A stretch of 60,000 bases of DNA. It comes from Strigamia acuminata. Lineage: Eukaryota > Arthropoda > Chilopoda > Geophilomorpha > Linotaeniidae. The notes under the pieces were generated by a model. The model was not told the origin of the DNA and did no database searches. It saw only the letters and a program-made list of their open reading frames with translations. Position 1 is the first letter of the stretch. Each line of letters begins with the position of its first letter. Made by a program: the position numbers and the translations under genes. Location of the stretch: positions 54,943,369 to 55,003,368 of the forward strand of contig OX442314.1 in assembly GCA_949358305.1 (NCBI GenBank). The letters run 5' to 3'. This document shows, one piece after another, positions 19,487 through 26,970 of this stretch.

Positions 19487-21032
19487 GTTGCTAAGTTTAG
19501 CAACAACCCAACCGAGATAAGCTACGGAAGTCTTTACAAACATGGCACGTGATCGAATAGAAATAACTTACAGTTTTAGTGTGACATAACATATTTATTA
19601 CTAAATATTAACGACAAAAGATGGGTTCTTGACGCGTGTAAACGGGCGGCATCAACTGGTTGAAGATCCGGGCGAAGCCAGAGGGATACGGCTGACTTGC
19701 GGCATCGTCACAAATATCGCTACGGAGACGTATTTGGTCCGCAGCTCGATTATCTAAATAATGCGAAGAGTCCTTCGCAGGAATAGGAATATTCGGCAGA
19801 ATATTCCATTGTTTCAAATGAATAAGAGTAAAGTGATGAATGGAACACAACAAATGAATTGTTGTATAAATATTAATTGGGCGGGGACCGTCACGACAAT
19901 TGAGAGAACGTCGCGGGAGTTGTTGAGACTCCATCCGCCAGCATGCCTTACGACGACAAGATCTCGTGATCAGGCGCCGAGTATTTAATTGTGTGCTTTA
20001 ACTCGCTATCGGTGGTACCAACCACCAGGTAAACATTTCTATGGACTTACCGGGTTTAAAAGATATTGCCAATACAGGATTACCAATGCCCGAGTAATTT
20101 GTTTAACACAGTGTTGTTTAACTCCTGTTCACGGGTTACTAACCCGGAGGGTACGATGGGGCGGGGACCGTCACGACGGTCGAGAGAACCATCGCGGGAG
20201 GATTTGACTCCTCCATCCGCCAGCATGCCTTACGATGGCGGGATCCACTGATCGAGCACCGGGTAAAATATTAATCGGCCACTGCCGTTGGATTACCATT
20301 ATCCAGGTAGTTGTTTCTCGCAACATCTTTAGATATTACTCACGGGCTACCAACCCGGCGTGTCGCCTGTATATTAGGCCTTTACCGACTTTTAACGAGC
20401 GGAAGGACCAATCGTAGAAAGACGGGAACCTGCGTGGGTTGTTTACAACAACCATCCTGCAGCGGACTGTGGCCAGTTAGCTGAGGGACCTACTTTCATT
20501 TAGCAAGGTCGTACTGTATACGACCGTTATATTAAGCCACCGTACGAAATCCTACTGTCCCGTAGAACAGCTGGCTAACGTTACGGGGCCATTTCATGCG
20601 AATGCATGTCTATTACCGGAGTTAGCCTTCCCGAAAAGGCCCTACAACAGTAATAACAAAATAGTAATGAATACTAATTGTGGAGAACTGAGGTGGCCTG
20701 ATGTGTCGATAGAGAAAGTGAAATCAAACGATAACAGCAATTCAACTACAGACAGTATACAAGTTCAGTTATCAAGCAAGCCAGGGGGAAGTGAAAAACT
20801 GATGCTTATATAGTTCTGTAGAACTACTAGATTGGCGTACGAATCGGCGGATTCGTGGGTCACTAGTCCGGACCTAATATATGACTATGTCCAGATGGGC
20901 CCAGTTGGGGTCCGGAAGGGTCCAATTGGTTCCCTTCGACAGGTAAGTAAAGTGGATATTGATTCGATAGAATCAACATCATCAAGTAATTAATACTTAA
21001 TTTATATCGAATAAAATAGTTATATTTTATTC
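19487..21032. ncRNA. hairpin-rich island, candidate structured RNA
   Basis: No convincing ORF on either strand. Perfect stem-loops lie at 19487-19504 (8 bp), 19763-19778 (6), 19786-19807 (9), 19847-19865 (7), 20437-20453 (7), 20507-20525 (7), 20812-20825 (6), 20839-20856 (7), 20959-20976 (7) and 21009-21032 (10). A long-range pair GGCTAAC/GTTAGCC (20573 and 20621) encloses CATGC/GCATG. A 160-bp segment is duplicated inside and its copies keep base pairing although sequences differ. The GC content is higher than around it. It does not match rRNA, tRNA, hammerhead or intron cores that I know. It interrupts or replaces pol of the element. Strand is unknown because hairpins are symmetric. Confidence 0.5.
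19877..20320. repeat. direct duplication inside the hairpin island, with pairing preserved
   Basis: Copy 1 (from 19881) and copy 2 (from 20161), offset 280 bp, both begin GCGGGGACCGTCACGAC and share CCGCCAGCATGCCTTACGA. The stem CGTCG/CGACG (19909-19913 with 19951-19955) becomes CCATCG/CGATGG (20189-20194 with 20233-20238). The inner hairpin GGAGT/ACTCC (19916-19932) becomes GGAGGA/TCCTCC (20197-20214). Confidence 0.8.
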
Positions 21033-21130
21033 ACCGTGTCTAAATAATTATTTATCACACTTTTTAGTTTTAACCGAGTTTGAAATACGCGCGTTGATTA
21101 AACAGCGCCATCTATGGTGAACATTGATAA

Positions 21131-22733
21131 CTATCGATTTGTAATCATCACAATCTCTTTCAGATCCGCAACAAACTCCCCCTGCGCATCCAATTCTTCC
21201 GACTCCGTATCGTCTGGAATCGCATCAAATTCGTTCAAACCCGCATCTCGATTTACTTCGCTTTCTGCACCATGATCGGCGGCACTCTCGTCCTCGAATA
21301 CATCACCGTCGCCGTCCAATTTATCGTTCATTTCCCTCGATTCTTCTTCCGGTCTCTTCGCAATCGTATCGTCGTTTCGAGTCATCTCAATCGTGTCTTC
21401 ATCTTGGAACGTTTCGATCGCATCTTCGTTTCGAGTCGTCTCAATCGTGTCTTCATCTTGGAACGTTTCGATCGCATCCTCGTTTCGACTCGTCTCGATC
21501 GCGTCTTCGTCTCGATCCGTTTCTTCTACGTTGTTTTCATTGCCACCATCTCGAAGCGTCTCGTCTTCGCAATTTCGATCTTCTCGACTTGTGTTTGTGC
21601 GGTGCGAATCTCCCTCGGCTCGTCGCTAATTACCGGCGTCGTCACTTGCTCATTGACTCTGACCAAACTTCCCGTTACGCCCACTTCTGTGTGTTCCGAA
21701 AACGTTTTGTTGTTTCGGCAAATCTCGCTCTGCGTATTGATTCCCGCGCTGCATTCCTTCCCGTCAATTCGCATCTCAACTTGGATTTTCGTCTGCACTT
21801 TCCTGACCGAAATCTTGTAAATCTTCTGCGGTTTAACGTCTAGCTTCCGTTCCTTCTTCTGTTCTGGACACGCTTTTGCCATGTGCCCAAAACCGTTGCA
21901 GTTGAAGCATTTTACCCCGTTTGGACATGCGTTCGCCAAATGTCCCGACTCGTGGCACTTAAAACACTTCAACTCGTTTGGACAGTCCGATTTCTGATGT
22001 CCCTTCTCGCCGCACTTGTAACACTTCGGTCCTGCGTCGAATCCTCTCCCGTTTGGCCTCGTCGAGCTCGTTTTCGTTTTTGCTTCGATCGTTGTCCCCT
22101 TTGCTCGAGCTTCCAGGTTTTGCGCCGTTCCAACCATCTCGCTGATGTGTTGATATTGGACAACGTACATCGGCGCCGTCGCTGCTTTGCAGTCCGTCCA
22201 ACAGATAATTCTGCGCGTCGCTGATCGACATTCCCAGTCTTTCGCACGTGGCCCATTTTTGCCGTAAATAGGTTTCGGTGGTCTCGTCGTTCTTCTGTGG
22301 AGCCCGAATCAATCGTTCTTTATCTTCGTAAGACAGTTGTCGATCTGGAAAATTCTTCGTCAGCTCGATCGCCCATTTGTCGAAGTTCCGGATCGTCGTT
22401 CCTGCGCTATCTTGCCACACCTTCGCTGGTCCTTCTAACGCTGCTGCCGCCGTCGTTACTTTGGTCACGTTCGTCCACTTATATTCTTTGGCGTATTCGC
22501 GAACATCTTGTAACCATTGCGTGGTCGTACGCAGCTCGCTTCGTTCGCCCGAGAATCGTGGCAACTTCGGCGCGTTCTTTACTTCCTTCGGCTCTCTCTG
22601 CGATTTCTGCATGCTTTCCATCATCTGCAACATCTTCGTCATCATCAGATCTTTACTGTACACGCCGTCTGCTTCTAGCGACACGTTCTCTTCTGTCTTC
22701 GACTTGTCGTCGTCGTCTTCTAAATCGTTCCTT

Positions 22734-22765
<32 letters not shown>

Positions 22766-23053
22766 GTTTACGTCTCCTTCTGCGAGTCCCAACTCCGTAA
22801 ATATGGCCTGTCGTAATGCGCTGACCATATCGTGCCTTAATCTCGGTGGCGCAATATTCCGCTCGGCCAGTAGTGGCTTGATTTCTTTAACTCTCAACTT
22901 CGCCCACTCAGTCTCGGTTGGAAACTCTAGTCCGCGTCTAATCTTCGCTACGACTGCCTTTGCTCCGGCCATCTCTTTGCTCGTAATTCGGCTAACCTTC
23001 GTAACACGTGTTTGTTTCGGCGAATCGACTCTCTCGTTTCCCGAATTGTCCAC
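21131..23053 (-). pseudogene. gag: gag of the gag-only LTR element, two frame changes
   Basis: Translation starts at ATG 23053, about 110 bp inside the 5' LTR. The first frame has a basic N-terminus, an E-rich run (22735-22770) and a Gag-like region with WLQDVREYAKEYKW and LTKNFPDRQLSYED. Near 22166 the reading moves by one base into the frame with three CCHC knuckles (CYKCGEKGHQKSDC, CFKCHESGHLANAC, CFNCNGFGHMAKAC) and a protease-like AGINTQSEI. Near 21540 it returns to the original frame and continues acidic with a DAIETFQDEDTIETTRNE repeat to a stop at 21131. Gag would coat the RNA in a particle; the protease-like site lacks the usual DTG or DSG. Shifts may be mutations or expression features. 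Confidence 0.75.
21378..21530 (-). repeat. 54-bp coding minisatellite in gag
   Basis: Two full and two partial units of about 54 bp encode the repeating peptide DAIETFQDEDTIETTRNE. The units at 21400-21453 and 21454-21507 are nearly identical, so the expansion is recent. Confidence 0.85.
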
Positions 23054-23148
23054 GCGTTATTTGCTAACCCGAATTTCGAATTCTGCTTCCGTCGCCAAAA
23101 ACAATCGTCTTCTACTTTATTCGTCTATCTTATCGTCGCATCGAATCC

Positions 23149-23165
23149 TTCTATCCCACTTCTGA
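23149..23165 (-). other. primer-binding site of the gag-only element
   Basis: On the element strand the LTR is followed at once by TCAGAAGTGGGATAGAA. The same TCAGAAGTGGGATAGA follows the related LTR at 59840. Conservation at this position identifies the primer site; I cannot assign the tRNA and it may be a partial or internal tRNA match. Confidence 0.65.
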
Positions 23166-23418
23166 TGTAAACTATCAACAACAACTTGACAGCTGACTAG
23201 AGAATAACATAACACGACACAGCTAGTTCAATTCAAAAGTGATTTTATTACAAACAATTCCTCTTTAAATATCTCAGTGGTCAACCCTGATTGGCTGACC
23301 ACAAAGGATAGCCTCTAATTGGCTGTCTTCCCCAAAAACGTCTATCGGACATATTCGTGTATGTCCTGCCCGCCCCCTGGCGATCGTTATCGCCTCGTCA
23401 AAATCGAAAAACTCCACA
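23166..23418 (-). repeat. 5' LTR of the gag-only element
   Basis: 253 bp, same sequence as 18609-18861, flanked outside by the target duplication ATAA at 23419-23422. It would provide the promoter for the minus-strand transcript. Confidence 0.92.
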
Positions 23419-23423
23419 ATAAT

Positions 23424-23621
23424 ATGACGGACGATGCCAGGATTCAACGGAAAAGGGCCGCAAAATTCAGAGCAAAGAAGGAAGCTGCTAAAGCAGCTGC
23501 CGCCGCGCTTATCGACGTGCCCACTGAACTGGTTGCCGTGCCTGCAATGCCCCAACGAAAGACTTCATTGCTTTGCCAGGGAACTGTGGTTGTTAAACCT
23601 GCACTTTTCGCGCCAGTGCCC
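23424..23621 (+). pseudogene. 5' part of an older Gypsy-like ORF split by the BEL insertion
   Basis: From ATG 23424 the frame encodes MTDDARIQRKRAAKFRAKKE and an Ala-rich helix, ending at the BEL target site TGCCC. It continues in the same frame after the BEL element from 30107 to 30612. The left part lies directly beside the target duplication of the gag-only element, so both young elements landed within 200 bp of each other. The product resembles no family I know until the RT piece on the other side. Confidence 0.6.
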
Positions 23622-24218
23622 TGTCAAATGCTGACACTAGTTCTCAATTTTAAGTAGTGAGTTCCAAAGTCCTAGTTGCAAATGATGATTTGAAGTTGAA
23701 AATTTGGTATTTCTTGTAGATTCCAAGATGGCAGTCAGAGTAGAAAATAAAGCACACGCACACAGTTTTGAGTCTAAAGCTATACTGAAGGTTTTATTTC
23801 ACTGGGTGGGGGATATATACAACAGATGCTCCCATTGGTTCAATGGATTCAAACCCAACAGGTGGGTGTAATTAAAGATGGAGACACATTCCAAACTTGG
23901 AGGTGTCTCCGAGGTTATCTCTGGGGTCACAGACCTCAATTTGAGTGAAAATAAAACCAAATACAATAAAACAAGTAAAAACGTTATTTGGAATATTTAA
24001 AATAATGGAAATACAAAAAACACTTTTAGCAACTACAAAATTAATGTAAGAATAAAGAGTTTCAACAAAATAGATTTAAGCAATTTAGTAAATAAAAAAC
24101 ACACAAATTGTACACTTAAGGTATTTAAAAATCACAATATAAAATGCACAAAATAGTAAAACACAATAATTCAAAAAATAGACAAACATGTAATTTGTAA
24201 AACCACACGGTTTTCACA
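23622..24218 (-). repeat. 3' LTR of the BEL element
   Basis: 597 bp. The pol stop codon TGA at 24214-24216 is formed by the first bases of this LTR on the element strand. It reads the same as 29505-30101. Confidence 0.95.
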
Positions 24219-26970
24219 CTGCGGCGGCCAAACTGGAACTTCCCACTTCCAAATGGACAAGGCGTTGTATTGGGCGCCTCAACTTTCCTCCGTCTGAAGT
24301 TATCACTTCGCAGGAACGAATTTTTCCATCTCTGCCCAGACGCACCTCTGTAATTCGAGCCATTTTCCATTTGAGGCGAGGTTTGCAAAGTTCTTCAACT
24401 AGCACCACATCATTCACTTTAAGTTCAGTCAAATTCGGTTTAGATGAATAGTTTTTAAGTTCTTGCAAATATTCGCGGCTCCAGCGATTCCAAAATGACA
24501 TCAAAGTTCGCTGTCGGTAACGCCACTGTTTAACAAACTCGATTTGTGACGGTTCAACTGGATTCAAATACACAGGGTCTGGTAAATTGGTGATACGCAG
24601 TCCAGTAAAAAAATGTGACGGAGTAAGAGGCTCGGGCTCGTCAGGTGAATCGTACACGTAGGTGATGGGTCTGTTATTAACAACAGCCTCAACTTGCACA
24701 AGCACGGTTCCGAGTTGGAAAAAATTGAGAGAAGCGGTGCCAACAATTTTTTTCAGGCAGGACTTTACAGTCTTTACCATCCTCTCCCAAAATCCTCCCC
24801 ACCACGGAGCGTGCTCTACAATGAATTTCCAATTTATACCTTTTTCGGCCAAATAAGTTTTGAAACTGCTGTCCTTTGTAGATTTGAGTAATGCAGCTAG
24901 CTCGCGATTGGCTCGATGAAAAGTAGCACCGTTGTCACTGTATATGGTCTTGGGCAGGCCTCGTCGACCGATGAATCTCTCGAATGCGTCCAAAAAATCC
25001 GGTGTGGTTAAAGATGGCACCAATTCGAGGTGTACTGCTCGTATCGTTGCGCAAGTGAATAAGGCAATGTACGCTTTCGTCTTGCGTCCTCGAATGTAAA
25101 TGGGACCAGCAAAATCTACCCCCGTCACTTTAAATGGTTCACATCGCGTTATTCGGTCAAATGGGAGAGGTCCTGGAACCTCTGTCATCAATCGCCCCTG
25201 AATGCGTTTGCAGGTCACGCACTTGGACAGCAGTGTCTTCAAGGTCCTCCTTGCGGACGACGTCCAGTATGTCTCGCGAAAATGGGCTAACGTTGCAGTC
25301 AATCCGCAATGAAGGACCTGAGAATGACAAAAATTCAAAATTAGTTTTGCAAATTCACTTTTTGCACCCAAAACAATTGGTTGCACGGCGGTGTCCGTGT
25401 CTTTGGAATTGTTTAGTCGAGTTCGCAGGCGCATGAGTCCCTTTTCGTCCAAAAATGGGTTAAGCATCTTTAATTTGGATCCTGAAGTCAACTGTTTTGA
25501 TTCGTCTAGTTGTCTCATTTCTGCGCCATATTCCTCCCATTGGTGGATGATGATTAAATTGACTCGAGCGTCCTGGAGTTCCTGTGCGTCCAGGGGGCCT
25601 TGTCGACGATCGTTCGATTGTTTTTGTTGTCTCGCATTGAAAATGAATCGCTTACACCATCCCATCACCCGACAAATTCGCCTAAATGAGCTGAAATTTT
25701 TAAAATTGATAAAATTATTTCTTGTCTGGATCGATTCAATGTGTACGGTGTCTTCTAGTTCATCTGGAAAATCGTCGACATCAAAATTGCAGTTTGGCCA
25801 TTGTTGATGATCGTCTTTAGGCCATTGTTGATGATCGTCTTTAAGCCATTGTGGCCCCCTCCACCAAAGATCGTCTGTTACGAGAGTGTCGACATCCATC
25901 CCGCGTGTCAATCGGTCAGCTGGGTTTTCCAAGCCGGGCACATGTCTCCATGCATCAATCTTGGAGTTTTCTCGAATTTCCATCACTCGATTGTTGATGA
26001 ATGTCGGCGGTCTCTTTGCGGTATTTGTTATCCAGTGCAAACAAATTTGTGAGTCGGTCCAAAAATATGTTTGTCTTGGCTGGATGACTTTTCGAATTTG
26101 TACGGCCATTCTGACTGCTACAAGTGCTCCCATCAACTCTAATTTGGGCAGAGTTAATTGTTTGACTGGTGCAACTCTGCTTTTTGAAAAAATGAACGAA
26201 ATGGTGGTTGTTTCATCCTCTGATTTCAGGTAGGCGACTGCTCCATAAGCCTTTGGACTGGCGTCGCAAAACATGTGAAGTTCGCTGTTTTCTTGCGTTG
26301 CTCCTTTCAAATGTCTTGCTAGTTGAATGCTGTTTAGCTTCGGAATCTGGTTGGCCCACTGCGTCCACTCATCATACGATTTGTCATCCAATTTCTGATC
26401 CCATGGTAGCTTTTTTAACCAGAGTGATTGAAAAAATATTCGTGCGCTAATTGTAAACGGTGTCACGAACCCGAGTGGATCGAAAATTTTTGCTGTGATC
26501 CTAATTACTTCTCGTTTTGTTAATTCCCGTTTTTGTTCTTCAGAGTTTTCCACATCCAATCCCAACATGTCCGTTTTTGGATTCCATTTCAGTCCTAAAA
26601 CCTTTGACTTGTCGTCCTCGATCAGCTGGGCGTCGGACGGAATTTCTCGTCGAAATTGATTTCTCAGATTCTCTGAATTGGTTTGCCATTTGATTAAATT
26701 CATTCCCGCGGCTTTGAGGATGGTTCTGGATTGGATAAATATGCGTAATGCTTCTTCTTCATTGTCTAATGATGTAATAAAGTCATCCATGTAAAGGTAT
26801 TCGTTTAGAAGCTCGTATGCTTCGGGAAATTGCTGTTTGAATTTCTTCAGATGATGTTTAATTGTTGCGCTCAACAAGAATGGGCTGGGCGCCGCTCCAA
26901 ACAGAACTCTGGTTTGACGCAAAATTCGAATTACTGCTTTACTAATTCCGTCCCAGTCTGCCTCAACCAC
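24214..26970 (-). CDS. pol: BEL Pol, 3' part (rest of RT, RNase H, integrase)
   Basis: This frame takes over from the upstream one inside RT. It begins before RVLFGAAPSPFLLSATI and has YLYMDDFITS as the RT active site, HMFCDASPKAYGAV and WTDSQICLHWI of RNase H, an HHCC region (CHSQVLHCGL..CVTCKRIQG) and integrase catalytic residues in GVDFAGP (about 618), SDNGATF (about 678) and GFWERMVK (about 729). A DUF5641-type C-terminus (FWNRWSREYLQEL) follows. A short tandem repeat KDDHQQWP occurs near 25800-25850. All motifs appear intact downstream of the frame break. The frame ends with a stop overlapping the LTR. Confidence 0.93.
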   Translation of the reverse strand: MVEADWDGISKAVIRILRQTRVLFGAAPSPFLLSATIKHHLKKFKQQFPEAYELLNEYLYMDDFITSLDNEEEALRIFIQSRTILKAAGMNLIKWQTNSENLRNQFRREIPSDAQLIEDDKSKVLGLKWNPKTDMLGLDVENSEEQKRELTKREVIRITAKIFDPLGFVTPFTISARIFFQSLWLKKLPWDQKLDDKSYDEWTQWANQIPKLNSIQLARHLKGATQENSELHMFCDASPKAYGAVAYLKSEDETTTISFIFSKSRVAPVKQLTLPKLELMGALVAVRMAVQIRKVIQPRQTYFWTDSQICLHWITNTAKRPPTFINNRVMEIRENSKIDAWRHVPGLENPADRLTRGMDVDTLVTDDLWWRGPQWLKDDHQQWPKDDHQQWPNCNFDVDDFPDELEDTVHIESIQTRNNFINFKNFSSFRRICRVMGWCKRFIFNARQQKQSNDRRQGPLDAQELQDARVNLIIIHQWEEYGAEMRQLDESKQLTSGSKLKMLNPFLDEKGLMRLRTRLNNSKDTDTAVQPIVLGAKSEFAKLILNFCHSQVLHCGLTATLAHFRETYWTSSARRTLKTLLSKCVTCKRIQGRLMTEVPGPLPFDRITRCEPFKVTGVDFAGPIYIRGRKTKAYIALFTCATIRAVHLELVPSLTTPDFLDAFERFIGRRGLPKTIYSDNGATFHRANRELAALLKSTKDSSFKTYLAEKGINWKFIVEHAPWWGGFWERMVKTVKSCLKKIVGTASLNFFQLGTVLVQVEAVVNNRPITYVYDSPDEPEPLTPSHFFTGLRITNLPDPVYLNPVEPSQIEFVKQWRYRQRTLMSFWNRWSREYLQELKNYSSKPNLTELKVNDVVLVEELCKPRLKWKMARITEVRLGRDGKIRSCEVITSDGGKLRRPIQRLVHLEVGSSSLAAAV

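Larger units (their letters stand above)
18609..23418 (-). mobile_element. young non-autonomous gag-only LTR element
   Basis: Two LTRs of 253 bp in direct orientation (18609-18861 and 23166-23418) read identically to my eye, start TG and end CA, and are flanked by ATAA. The coding strand is minus. Inside are a gag with CCHC knuckles, an acidic region, a 1.5-kb hairpin-rich noncoding island and a second acidic ORF. There is no reverse transcriptase or integrase, so it must have moved using enzymes supplied in trans. Identical LTRs say this was recent. A relative begins at 59576. Confidence 0.9.

Noticed and set aside
20695-20740. Hammerhead ribozyme (cctgatgtgtcgatagagaaagtg)
   Set aside because: CTGATG is present, but the GAAA context and the cleavage-site stem do not fit the core.
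19487-21032. Reading the hairpin island as rRNA or tRNA genes
   Set aside because: I found none of the universal rRNA core words and no tRNA A/B-box with a cloverleaf. The GC level and hairpins alone do not support it.
22160-22175. Programmed +1 frameshift in gag of the LTR element
   Set aside because: No recognisable slippery or rare-codon site; an indel is simpler. The conserved offset is reported separately with low weight.
22297-23165. Ser/Leu-rich plus-strand ORFs over gag
   Set aside because: Opposite-strand shadows of a Glu/Asp-rich gag region.
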